Of a DNA stretch of 64,000 nt, positions 11,756 to 23,825 are shown piece after piece. Each line of letters opens with the position of its first letter. Position 1 is the first letter of the stretch. The translations under genes were made by a program, and so were the position numbers. Under the pieces are notes generated by a model. It made no database searches and was not told the origin of the DNA. It saw only the letters and a list, made by a program, of their open reading frames with translations. The stretch covers positions 1 through 64,000 of the forward strand of contig JAAEAF010002763.1 of assembly GCA_011037195.1 (NCBI GenBank). The letters run 5' to 3'. The DNA comes from Triatoma infestans. Its lineage: Eukaryota > Arthropoda > Insecta > Hemiptera > Reduviidae.

Positions 11756-13015
11756 CTGGTGTGAAACACTCACACAACTTTCTCTTAATCCAGTTCTCAA
11801 AAATTGTAATTGCCAAATTTTAGAGTTTGTGCACCAAATTTGATGAAATTCGTTGGAGTTCGTCGAAAACTAAAAAAAAAAAAATGTTCAATTAAAGCGC
11901 ACTTCCGGTTTACTAATTTTCTTGAAATTCGGAATTTTAGCCGTCTATTTATTTGTAATTAACTCTGTTTGGATGGTAGAATTGTATAATCCATCTATGA
12001 TAGCACTTTAGAGAAAAACATAACCCCACCCCGCACCCAAAGGTGCCATTAAATGAATTTTCCCAGAGAAATGTTTTAAATAAAAGTTGTATCTTTGTAT
12101 GTATAGTGATATAATAAGTTTGAAGAAATCGTCGGAGCCATTTTTGAGAAAAGCGCAATAAAGTAAAAAAAAAAATACCAGAAAACTGAAAAATACATTG
12201 CAAGAAAAACGCACTTGCGGTCATCCAATTTTTTACAAACTCGGAATTTCAACAACACATTTAATTATAATTAATATTATTTGGATGACAAAATTGTATA
12301 ATAAACTGAAATAGCATTTTGGAGGAAAACATAACCCCACCCCTCCCTCAAAGGTGCCCTTAAATGAATTTTTCCGGAGAAATTTTTCAAATAAAAGTTG
12401 TAGATCTTTGTATGTATAGTTGATATAGTAAGTTTGAAGAAAATCGTCGGAGCCATTTTTGAGAAAATCGCAAAAAAGTAAAAAAAACTAGTAAAGTGGT
12501 CCTTCCGGTTGAGGAATTTTGACAGATAAGCTACTGTCATATCCCATGGTGATACCTAAACGGAATATCAAGTTTCAACTTTCTACGGTTTTTCGTTTAT
12601 GAGTTATACTGTACATACACACACACACACTCATTTGCTAAAAACCATTTTTTTGGATACAGGGGACCTCAAAACGGATATTTCCGGTGAAAACTAGATG
12701 TCGAAAATTTGACACGATTACAATACTTCCTCTTATCTAGGAGTAAGAGAAAGTAAAAATTATTTTAAGTAGTTCTTCGGAATTCGTAGCGTTAAATTTG
12801 GAATGTTATTTTATGGGAGGTTTGATCTATGGTTATTGGCGCTCTCTTTTGGACTACCATGCAATCATTTCTACTACCGTGTTTGGGTAGATACTTGCAC
12901 CCCCTACCCCATCCGCTACTATATTTATCGCTTTATATTATATAAATGTTGTTGTTTAATTTAATAATTTTAGCAACAATAAGATAAAGTTGTGTGAGTG
13001 TTTTAGTACAGATTT
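11756..13015 (-). repeat. Modular element with terminal blocks at both ends
   Basis: Left end CTGGTGTGAAACACTCACAC then AACTTTCTCTTA; right end AAGATAAAGTTGTGTGAGTG then TTTTAGTACAGATTT. These are inverted repeats of each other, each holding its own hairpin. The body is reverse oriented (ACTTCCGGT at 11,901, CCTTCCGGT at 12,501), with the start block CTTATCTAGGAGTAAGAGAA at 12,730-12,755, then an extra tail module to the right end. Confidence 0.8.
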
Positions 13016-16000
13016 ATGTTATTCTTTTGTTTGAATGTGTATTTACATACAGTCCTGATATATATATATATATCAGTTTGTTTTGAATTGGTGCGTGCGT
13101 GCGGCGTGGATTTTTGAGCTAGAGTTTAGGCTGAAATCTGGCTAAACCCAAGTAGTTGAACACTTACTGGATTCAAATAGGTGTTATGAAATTTCTGCAT
13201 AACAATGCTGGTGGCTCCATCATAGCCTCAAACAATATACAACCTAATGTAAACACAATTCCGAAAATTCCTTACGTTCACAATAATACGTACCTTTGCA
13301 GCAGTTAGAGAGAGTAAAGAGCTGTTTTGAAACACAAATATAACTTTCTCTTACTCCATATTCTCATAATTCTGATAAGAATTTTTGTTTTTAGAAGTCG
13401 GATTTGTTTTAATTTTACCTACCGCCAAATTGTTTTGAATGACAATGTAGAGCGAAACCTAGAACTGTTTCACTCTCCTAGAATCCTATATACATAAAGT
13501 GACGGGAAAATCTTTGAATCTATTTTCAAGAAAAAGATAAAATAACAGAAAATCCCATTCTGAAAGTACTGCAGTACTTCCTTCCGGTTTTCAAAAATAC
13601 ATACAAAAACACATCAATCATTCGCTATTGAATTTATTTTATTTTCCTTTTTCTAACTGCTAATAAGAGGACGTATTGCGATCTTGTCAAATTTGACTTT
13701 ATTGGATGATTTTTTTTTTTTTTTTTTTACATTTTTCGTGATATACTTGAAACTTCATATAAAATGTACTTAAATATCTTGCCACTTTTATTTGAAACCT
13801 TTCGCGAAAAAATTGCTTTTTTGGGGGGATAACAGTAGCATTTAGCTTTCTTCTAAAGTACCATTTTATATATATGATTCAGCCTCCCATATAATATTAA
13901 TATGCATAAAAAATATTGTTAGAAATTCCAAATTTGTAGAAAATTGATAAACCGGAAGTGCGGTTTTAAGAATAGTTTTGAAAGTATTTTTAAACTTAAA
14001 ATATAAACTCCTCAGATACAAACCTATCACTTTTATTTACAACCTTTTTCTACTAAAAATTGTCTTTATGTGGATCTGAGGAATCTATGACGTTAAATTT
14101 CAAATACTAATGTTTATTCAATATTAATGGTGTTCTTTTCTAGGCCACAATTATTAATCACTTCTATATCCTATCTGGGTAGGTTAAACACTTGGCTTTC
14201 CATTATCTCTTATTTATGTTAGAATAAATGTGTGTATTTTGATGTTTAAAAAAAAAAAACAGTCAGTTTATATTCAATTGTAATATAGCGTTTCAGACTA
14301 GATCATATTCAGAGGGCCTTCCACAAACACGAATGTTTTGCTGATAAGAACACTTATTCGAAAAGTTTGATATTGTAATCTTATAGGAGTGAGAATCAAT
14401 CGCATGCGCCGTAGATTTTTCAGTTGGTCATGTGCCATCTAGTGAACGTAGGTAGAAATAAGAACTGGAGGTTATTATAATATGCTGTTGTTACAAGTCT
14501 TATGCAATAACATGTTTATCATATTCTGTCTTTGTTAATTTTAGTTTTCCTTAACTTATACATATGTTTTTTATTATATATATATACTGCACAGTTAAAA
14601 TGTTAATTAGTGCACAGTTCAAGGTATTTAGCCGTCATAGTAAGGAAAAAATTGTAGAAAGACATAAATCTAATATTAATTGCATTATGAAATTTGTTAT
14701 TTAGAATTTATCTATTTCATAGATAATAATGCCAATAAATAATACACATGCTATCTTAGATTGGTGGGGGATAGATAGAGAAAGAAGGCGACCGGCAAGT
14801 AATTAGGTAATTCCAATTGGTCATGTTTTTATTTTGATTTTTCTTATTGCTATAAAAGAGGAAATATTGCAAACTTACTTTGAGCTTTCACCGAAAATAC
14901 ATGTCCAAATGCAAATTAGTTAATGCATGCGTCTGTTTGTCTTTAAATGGCAAAACATAACTGGAAACCTTCGAAATAAGTTTGAAGTTAATATTTCATT
15001 TAAATATGGCCAGAGCTTTTAATCCATAGTTTTCTGAAAATAGGATCCAAAGGAAACTGGAAGTTCCAAATCACTAAATGTTTCTTAGCTTTTCACGAGT
15101 TTCACAAAAAAGGCCGTAATGATTTTTCTGATTTTCATTAAACATTTACAGATGTCAGATATTGTGGAGAAAAACGGCTTTAAGAACTAAACCACTACGA
15201 CATAAAATATTTGTAACTATCTTGAACTCCGAATAAGAGGAAGTGTTGCGATTGGGCCAAACTTTCGAAATTTGAGTTTTCACTGGAAATAAATGTTTTG
15301 ATTTTGAGGCTCTTTGATTATGAAAAAAATGATTTTCCGAATAGTGTGTGTGTGTGAGACCAAATTATCTCAGCAACGAAAAATCTAGGTAGATCAGACA
15401 TAGTATTCCGTTTAGTTACTATCACTAAATTTCACTCGATGGTTTCGGACAGAATCCAAGGACAGATATGCTACTTTACTACTTCTTTTTTTTTTCAGTT
15501 TTTCGTGATTTTTCACGGCTCCAACGAGTTTTACTTTAAACTTCATATATTATCTACATACACAAATACTTATTATTACTTTTATTTGCAACATTTGCTC
15601 CGGATTTCACTATTTTCTTGTAATATTCTGTGGGAACAATAGCGTTATGTTTTCCTCTAAAGTACCACTTCAGTATAATATTGGTTTTACCACCTACATA
15701 ATAACATTAATACCTACTCATTAGAAGCATTGATAGAATTCCAAATTTAAAGCAAACTGGTTAACCGGAAGTACGGTTTTATTTAATAGGTTTTCGATTT
15801 TTTTTTTTTTTGAAATTTTTTCGAAAAGGTTTACACCGATGTTATGTAAACTTGAAATGCTTGATGCATAGATACTTTTAGAACTTTTATAGAAACATTT
15901 TTTTCTGAAATAATTGATTTTAGAGGGGGTATTCAGGGTCAGTCAGTTAGTTTAAATTTAAATTTGCATAAGCTTTGTTGGTTATTCAACGTAGGGCATT

Positions 16001-18100
16001 CCATTTAAGGCCGCTCAGGTATAACAGTAAAATCCCCTTCACCATATTTATGGTCAGTCCAGCTAATTGTAATGTTGCAATTATAGCAAGAAAATTTCTT
16101 GATTAAATTGTATTAATTAGATTAAGAGGAAGTCGTATGAGTAAATTCAATGTGAGGTAATGCGCTTAGCATATATACAGCTGTAAAATACCAATTTCAC
16201 TTGTTGGCAAAGAATGACAAAGTTAGACCCCCCCCTCAAATAAATATTACATTTCCAGACTGTAAAATCGACGATAACAACTATATATTTATTTTCAATT
16301 CATATTTAAAAAATAATAAAAATTTAAATTCCAAAAGGAGGGTTCTGGGGGCATAGCCTTCCAACTAGCGTAGTTTTCTGTATTGTTATTTATTAAGAAA
16401 ATCTAAGTAAGAATTCCCCTTCCTCGCTTGCAGAGTAATAATTTCTTATTATTTTTTAAAGAAACTAGCAACTATATCCGGGTAATTTTACGATTAGTAG
16501 CTTCTCCACTAATAGCAGACAATATAACTATATATATAGAAGTAATTTTCATCCATCATTTTGTTTTTCTTTTCTTTTTTTTGCAATCGAGTCAAATTTT
16601 CGATATCAAATATTCACCGGAAATACACGTTTTGAGACCCCCAGAGTCAGAAAAAGTGATTTTTTGAAAATGGTCTTTGTGTGTGTGTGTATTTTTGTGA
16701 ACAGCGCAGCTCAAAAGTGAAAAATCACAGAAAGTTCAATCTTGAAAATCCGTTTGGATATTACCATGGGATCCGCCAGGAACTTATCTGTCTCAGTGCT
16801 CCTCAACCGGAAGTACCACTTTATTGAACAGATTTTTGTTTTTTGCTATTTTCTCGAAAATGGCTCCAACGATTTTCTTTAAACTTTTTATATAGACTGC
16901 ACATAAAAAGAGCTACAAATTTTATTTGAAACATTTACTCGAGAATATGCTTTTGGGGAAGAGCAAGATTATGTTTTCCTTCTGCTACTACAGTTTATTA
17001 TGCAATTCCATCACCTAAATCATAATTACTGGAATTAAATATTTTGCCAAAATTCCGTGTTAGCACAAAAAAAAAACCGGTTGACCGTAAGTTTGTTTTT
17101 ACTGAACAGTTTTTTCTGTTGGCTACGATTGATCGCTATAGAAACACCGACAGTTATCATTAAATTTCTTATAGTAACTTTGTATATATAGTTACTTATT
17201 TTTGTTCGAGTTCATTTAAAGAAGTTTTGTGTTAGGGAAGGAGGATAATACTTTCTTCAAAAAAGTCATTTTATTAAGTTTAGTTTCTCTCCCCATTGCT
17301 AAAAAATTAAAATTTGTTAAATATAATTCATTCTATAAACTACAGTTAGAGAAAGTTATGTATTCACACCAGATTTTTTTTTTTTTTAATACTTCTCCAG
17401 AATTGAATGAAAACAGCAATGATTGCATCATATTAATTGTATTTGTATTTATTTTATACTAACCATGACCTTCTAGATAATGTATTTTTCAGACAACACT
17501 TTCTCGACCAAGGTCTCCTTGGTTAGGTTAGACACCCGCGTATTCTGCATATAATTACAACAGCACGTAAGAACCCAGATACAGTGTTGCCATAAGCATT
17601 TATTATTACATTTTGTAATACTACCATCTGGAGTACATATTTGTAAACAATTTTAATATTTCAAGTTCATTTATGGGATTTTTATAATTAACTTATGTTC
17701 GTACTTATCATAACAAGATACTGTGAAGTAAATTAATAATTGCATTTCCTCTTTCGTTTTCGAGTTTTACTGTTGCAGTGTTTGTATAGTAACAAAAATT
17801 TATAAATTTTTTTCTTTAAACTTAAAATTTTTACTCTGTTGTGTTAATTAAATTAAATTTAGAGGTTGTGGTAGGGGATCAACTCATACATGCATTACTT
17901 CAAATGATTACATTGTAGTGCAGAAGACAGTAAAGTTCTAACGTTGAACGAACTTAAATAGCATTTGAAATTTTATATTAGTGTTGAGAAAAGTTTTGTT
18001 ATTTCATAACCAATTCATTTATAACCTACAGAAATTGTCTTTATTTCCAGACGATTTGACAATGTACGTGTCATAAAATGCAGACAGATAAGAATTTTTT
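13016..18100. repeat. Long tract of diverged modular repeats
   Basis: Start blocks near 13,650, 14,835, 15,225 and 16,560; ACCGGAAGT at 13,951, 15,764 and 16,806; end blocks near 13,330 (reverse), 16,120 and 17,345. Copies are older and interrupted by AT-rich sequence. No coding region of more than shadow quality seen. Confidence 0.65.
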
Positions 18101-18610
18101 AAGTGGTAAATTACCATGTATTGAAATTGTCATGAATTATTTATTTACCTAAAAACAATATAGATGTCAAAATAGAGGCTGTGAATGGATTAATGGACGC
18201 TTGATTTTAATGAACACAAAAAATCTCCTGGTTGTAGAGGGAATTTTGCGCATGTTAAAAACATCACGCATTGCTGACTATCTTTGCCCTTAACGTCGTC
18301 ATAATATAAGGTTTTAGTTAAAAATTGCTAAAAATTTAATTCAGTTTTTATCTAGTTTTATCGATAATTACAAAGAATATCTTATCAATTTAGTCTTATT
18401 ATAAATAATGCACAGAATTTCCCCAAATGTATCAATTGATAGAAATTATAATAAAATGAGTTTATGTTGCAATTTAAATATTAGTTAATGTCGTACATTC
18501 TATAAATAACCCCTGACATTTATGATAAGTGTGTATCTTTAAATATTATCTCAAAATTAGGCTCTAACTGGTTACATTCACAATAACAACAATAGCTGAC
18601 AATGAAAATT
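18101..18610. other. AT-rich stretch without recognisable feature
   Basis: No ORF, RNA or repeat signal could be supported. Confidence 0.5.
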
Positions 18611-18946
18611 TGCCCAAATTATTAACTTGTCTTTTATTGCTATAGGTAATGGTGATCGTATTAAATTTTCGAAAATGGAGTTTCCTTTCGGAAATTCAGG
18701 TTTTTTTAAGTCGTCTCAAAGTACAACAGAATAATTTGACCGAATGCCCTCTTACTATCTTCCCTCCCCCCATTTTGAATAATGTACATTTTGTGAACAA
18801 AACTGTAATTCATTTTTATTTTCTCTTACTCGTAGTAGGTTGAAATGTCGCGATTGTATCAAATTAAAAAAAAAAAGTGAGTTTCTACCGGAAATACTTT
18901 TTTTACTAAAAAAATATTTTAGCGAATCGTCTCTCTCTGCATGTAT

Positions 18947-18990
<44 letters not shown>

Positions 18991-19520
18991 CTCCCGATAG
19001 AACCTCTAACAAGTGGAATTGATTACATTTAAATAGAATTTCTATATGCTCCACAAAGATTATTACTTACATGTAATGTAATAATAAAATTATTAAAAAA
19101 AATTTGGTGTAAACACTTACAAGTTAGGCTAGCCATAAAAATAGTGGTGGGGATTTTACTTGTACACCTGAGCGACCTTATATGGAACAATCTAGTTTAA
19201 AAACCAATAAAGCTTGTTGATTCCAACCTTTTTAAAAATCAATTGTTTCAGAAAAATGTTGCAAATAAAAGTGATACGTTTCTTCTATCTATGCAGCAAG
19301 CATTTCAAGTTTAAAGAAAATCGTTGTAATCATATTTGAGAAAAAAAAAAATCACGAAAAACTGAAAATAAAATCACCTTAAGTCGTATTTCCGGTTGAT
19401 GAATTTGTCTGAAATTACCAAGTTTGAGCGAGCTTCCTGCGACTTTACATTTTTGAGATATTTTGTTGACATACATACACACTTTTCATCAATTAGCTGC
19501 TGATAATCCTGGATAGGCCA
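18611..19520. repeat. Modular repeat pieces with a GT microsatellite
   Basis: Forward start block at 18,811-18,866; (GT)n at 18,952-18,986; then a reverse module at 19,230-19,520 (TTTCCGGTTGATGAATTTG). No gene. Confidence 0.65.
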
Positions 19521-19779
19521 AACTTCCCTTTGAAGGATGATCTCTCTGAAGGAGGTCTGTTCGAAGATGATTGTAATTTGGTGCAGTTATTTATTAGATG
19601 TATGGTATGAGAGTCTGCTATTGCGCAATCATGTTGCTATTCGGCTACTTAATATTTTAAACCTGTAGAGATACGATTTTGTCTATGGCCACTAATTATC
19701 TGTAGTGAGTATATAACATTATGTTACATTACACTTCTGTCTTGAAGTTATTGTCGGGAAGTAAATTTTGGAAAAACTT

Positions 19780-20520
19780 TTGCTGTTGTACACCAGTTAT
19801 TTTCCCATTTTGAAAGCGTAGTTGTCTTGATTAGTGTTTTGCTTTAGAAATAGGTTCTTTACTGTATGAAATAGGTTGAAATAAATCATTCGAGGCTGCT
19901 TTCACAAGTTGATCTGCAACCTCATTTCCAGTTGTCCCACAGAGGCTTTTAAATCCATTCTAAGTGTATATCATATCCTAGATTCTTCAATAACAGCGCC
20001 TTATTCCGGATTTGAGCAATAAGCAGCATATGATACCTTGTATTGAAAGAGATTCTATGGTGAATCTACTATCTGGTTTAATACATATTATACGGTTAGG
20101 GAAATGGTAAGTAACTATTGTAGAAGGTCTGGAGAGCTTTTAGTGCTTACTGCAAGAGCTTCTGCCTGATTGAGTTTGAAGATAACCTTAGATAGCACAG
20201 CTTCAGCAAAGCTAGTCCATGCACATCCAACTGAATCACCATCTTTACAGCCGTCTTGTAAATTTCACTATATCTTATTCAGTAGCAGGTTGAGTGAACT
20301 CAGGATTAAGGGCCGGATGTGACCTCTGGTTTTTATGTATCGGAAAATCAGTTTGAACTAGATCCGAAAGATTTTTCAGTTCGAAGATATTTGACAGTTC
20401 TTCAATTTTCATATAATCGGAGTGTTTTACCAAACACGAATGCGGCCTCATAGGGGACCGCCCTATGCTCCTGTAGCCCTAAATGCCGTGTATTAACAAT
20501 AAGTCTGTGAATTCGGTTTA
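19780..20520 (-). pseudogene. Retrotransposon C-terminal and RNase H remnant
   Basis: Minus-strand pieces: KDGDSVGCAWTSFAEAVLSK (near 20,190-20,250) then FKLNQAEALAVS, typical of RNase H strands 1-3 and helix A. Farther on is GNEVADQLVKAAS (near 19,890-19,930), with a few frame breaks, matching the RNase H end. A segment at 20,430-20,520 may be the preceding ORF2 C-terminus. Heavily decayed. Confidence 0.55.
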
Positions 20521-21012
20521 TTTGGATCTATTTGAATGTTATTAGATGCTCAAGACTTCATTTATTTTTATAAATCTTCAATAATTTACTTATTTCTGAT
20601 TATCTGATTACTTGAAATTCACTGTTACACATTTAAGTAATTATATGTTGCTTTTTTTAAAAGGCATCTCAATTAAAATTTTGCTTTATAATAATGCTTA
20701 ATAAAAATAAGTTTAGGCAGTGTCTGAATACATTAAAATTTGTTTGTAAATAAAGTACATGTAATATATTTACTTAATATGTATTATGGAGCATGTAGAA
20801 ATACACCTTGCGTTAGAGGTATTCTCACCAGGAAAAAACACACACTCCCAGACCATTCGCAAAAACATTTTTTCCTACTCCAAAAAATGTATTTCCGGCG
20901 GAAACAATTTCGAAATTTGATACGATAGTAGTACTTCCTCTTACTAGGAGTAAGAGAAAGTAGATTGCAGATTCTTGTAGGGGATTATTGCACTGCGACC
21001 TGAAAGATTTAT
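20521..21012. other. AT-rich stretch then reverse modular start block
   Basis: 20,521-20,870 shows nothing. 20,880-20,960 is the reversed start block (TACTTCCTCTTACTAGGAGT then AAGAGAAAGTA). Confidence 0.6.
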
Positions 21013-21210
21013 TGTGCCCCCGGAGCCTTCTCAGTGAACGCCGGCCTCCAAGCAGTGTTCTGTACCTACAGACAACACTGCCTATCACCGGACAGTGAGA
21101 CGTAGAGGCTCCTGGGAAGAGAAAATCTAAGGACAGAATGCTGGATTCGAACCCGGGACCTCCGTGCTGCTAGTCCAGCACGCTGCCACTGAGCTAATCC
21201 TTCCTTCCTT
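21013..21210 (-). mobile_element. tRNA-derived SINE, Ala-type family, minus strand
   Basis: Reverse copy: GGATTCGAACCCGGGA is box B and CACTGAGCTAATCC is box A read backwards; the anticodon loop reads CTAGCAG on the minus strand (AGC). It stands about 60 bp after a reverse end of the modular repeat, and its 3' tail is missing. Confidence 0.82.
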
Positions 21211-22040
21211 GGCTTAGGCCAATTAACTGGGACGGAGACTCTAGTTTGTTTACTGTGTTTGACCTTGTCTGCAAAGAGTAGAGACCTTGTAGCTGAAGTA
21301 TGTCTGTTCTTCGTATCTGTCAGAAGTGCTATTATAGCGGCTGTTTCAATATTGTTTGTTTTGTTTATAATTAATAATTTTACAAACATGATTGTCATCT
21401 AATATTACTTAGATGCGTTAATGTTCATTTGTTAGTTTATTTTTTTTTTAATACAAATTAATCTAAATTTATTTTTTAATAATTAAAATCAAATTCTTAA
21501 ACTATATAATACAAATTCAAACTAATATTTGTACTTAATTAAGATAAAAATAAGGATAAAAAATCGATCACAATATTTCTTCTTATACAAACATAAATTA
21601 TCTGATATGATTGTTTGAATTACTAAATTTAGGACTGTTTACTACTCTTATGTCTTTAGTTTTTAACAAATTTATATTGTTTTTCTTATTTAAAAATAGT
21701 GAATGTGATTTTATCAATTACGATTGAGTTGTTTACTAGATTCTCTCCCACCAGAGTTCAGAGATGTTTTTACATCGGTGTAATTACGTTCCGCCCATCG
21801 TGTGGGCCCCACTCTGATTAAAAAAAATAGTTGTGAAATATTCAAAGTTTATCTCATTAATGCGATTCATACAGTTTTGATAGATAAATTCTTAAAAGTC
21901 GAAATGTTTACCATTTTTTTAACTCCCACCATGGAACCAATGAGGCTTAAGGCATTGGAAAAGGAAGCGCCTCAGCTTCCCAGAAATCAATTTTCCTAGA
22001 AAAAAACGCTACAAATAAAATTATGAGTATTATTATCTAT
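21211..22040. other. AT-rich stretch without gene
   Basis: No recognisable gene. The final part (21,990-22,040) is a reverse module that continues at 22,313 after the Glu-type SINE. Confidence 0.5.
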
Positions 22041-22312
22041 AAGTGCCCTCAAGCGTTGGTCTACTGGCGAGCGCACTCGCCTTTCGTGCGAGAATTCATG
22101 GTTCGAGTCCCGTGAGGGCAAAGTCGGTGTTGACCTAGCATCGTGATAAAAAGGGGGAAGCTACAGTTGTTAGCGCCCTAGGTAGCGAAGGCCGGAACTA
22201 AATGGCGTGGTAACTGCGGCGTGCTTACCACCACCCCCCCTTCAAATCGTAGCCTTGGACCTCAATGGGCTGCTGCGCCATAGGCTTTTTTAGGGTTATT
22301 CTAGAAGTGCAT
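22041..22312 (+). mobile_element. tRNA-derived SINE, Glu-type, copy 1
   Basis: The tRNA-like head keeps its acceptor pairing: GCCCTCA near the start and TGAGGGC after box B GGTTCGAGTCC. Box A is TTGGTCTACTGGCGAGCGC and the anticodon loop CTTTCGT (TTC, Glu). The body reads AAAGTCGGTGTTGACC and GAAGGCCGGAACTAAA. It is inserted in a reverse modular repeat, flanked by TCTATAAG and TCTAGAAG, a likely target duplication. Confidence 0.85.
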
Positions 22313-22555
22313 GTATATCAAGTTTACGGAAAAATTGCGAAAAACTGAAAACCCATTCTGTAAAGTTGCAATTCTGGTTAATTGTTTTTCTTCACATTTT
22401 ATTTTCTAAGTCATATAGTTCGTAGAACAGTTCGATACTCTGAAATAGCCTTTAGACAAAACCTGAACTCCAAGAGCGGGCTAGGGAAAATGTTTCAAAT
22501 AAAAATGATCAGATATATATCAGAAAATTGAAAGTCACAAATCTAACCGCCTAAT
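22313..22555 (-). repeat. Reverse modular fragment after SINE
   Basis: TGCATGTATATCAAGTTTAC and AAAAACTGAAAACCCATTCT match the reverse module; ends near the left edge of duplication unit 1. Confidence 0.55.
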
Positions 22556-23519
22556 ATCTATACAAACATATTTTCTTCTAATTATTTCGATTAATTTTGC
22601 AGGTCTAGGTAGAAATTGACCGACTAAAAACCAGAAATAAGGCCAAGTAAATTATCTATACTCAAATTCTAAGAAAAACAATTTTTTTTTTTTTAAGGAT
22701 CGTTTTATAATTAATAATTTTTTTGTGATTTTCAATGATTATCCTATTAACGGTAAGGTATAAACGGGCTAGCTATTTGAATATAACCTCCTGTGTTATG
22801 GTTATCAACCAGTAATTGCTGGTTAGGTGAACGTCTAATTGATATATTATCACTTATTTTTTTTCAATTATTTAATGACAACAGAAAAGTTACTATGCAC
22901 CGAACAAAACAATTACGGAGCAACATGTTCGTTTCCAGTGAGTTATTTTTTTTTGTTTGTTTAGTGGTTAATTCAGTTAAAATATTGCAGGATCTGAAGT
23001 TGAATCCTGAGAATGATCAGGAATCCAAAGAATCCTAGAATTCAATAGCTGTTTTATTACTTTTCTTACTGAAAATGTTTGCTTTCATAAATTGTGAATT
23101 TGAATTTTATCAGTTGTAAACTGGTGAATTGCAGTTAGATTGAAGGATTTCTGCGTATCTCAGAAAATCTATTGTGGCTACGTTGTCTATATGTTTTTAT
23201 ATGATAGGAAGTTTGGGAAAATATAGGCGGAGTTTAGTAAATAAGATGATTTGGCAGGAAGGTTTGCTTGAGGAACATTAAAACCCAATTGGTTGCAAAC
23301 ATCAACTATGCTCACTTTTTATTATGTAGTACTTAGGGTGTCGGATGATGTGAGACTAGGTATTGTCTTGTTATTATTAGGCTATGATATCGGCAAGGAC
23401 GTCAAGTTTACAGAAGAAGTTGTTAGTCAACTTTTATTCAAAGGGTTAGAGCGAAATAATTTTGTCATATAAGTACCTGGGCAGTGCAGTTTATTCAGCT
23501 TCTAGAGAGCAAACTTTAT

Positions 23520-23700
23520 AGTCACATTGCGGTTGGCTCCGAATAGCTAGAAAACATAAGATTTTTTCTGTAATTGCCTGCTTTATTTTTGTGATCATCG
23601 TCCGGTTTTGGGCGTACGCCCATCTTCAGGATGATTTGATGAACAGTATAACACAGATTTGCATAGACTGTAAATCCGAATTTTATAGCTATAGAAATAT
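23520..23700 (-). repeat. Diverged hammerhead-bearing repeat upstream of Tret1 copy 1
   Basis: Minus strand at 23,596-23,633 reads CATC, CTGAAGA, T, GGGCGTACGCCC, AAAAC, CGGAC, GATG. Stems I and II are intact but GAAA has become AAAA and GUC has become GAC, so the cleavage core is dead. It ends about 110 bp before the putative first exon. Confidence 0.7.
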
Positions 23701-23810
23701 TAAAGTAGCTAGAGAGTTCCGTCCCTATATACTTGCTTTTGACATCCAATAAGCTGCTCTATAACTATGTAGGAATTTGTAGGACCACTCGGGTAGTATT
23801 GAGCTAGAGT

Positions 23811-23825
23811 ATGGAGCAAACCAAG
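23811..23825 (+). CDS. Tret1: Putative first coding micro-exon, Tret1 copy 1
   Basis: ATG GAG CAA ACC AAG followed by GTAGGA. Spliced to the acceptor at 24026-24027 it reads [16 protein letters not shown] into the main frame. Copy 2 has the same site with a consensus donor, AAG|GTAAGT, which supports a real exon boundary. In copy 1 the donor is weak. Transcription could instead start upstream and use the Met at 24061. Confidence 0.5.

Noticed and set aside
18755..19054. A 99-codon minus-strand frame with a Thr-His run
   Set aside because: The run is the translation of the GT microsatellite at 18,952-18,986 inside a modular repeat.
22041..22117. Possible functional tRNA-Glu gene
   Set aside because: The head continues into a SINE body shared with 34,674-34,935, and several positions depart from a normal tRNA.
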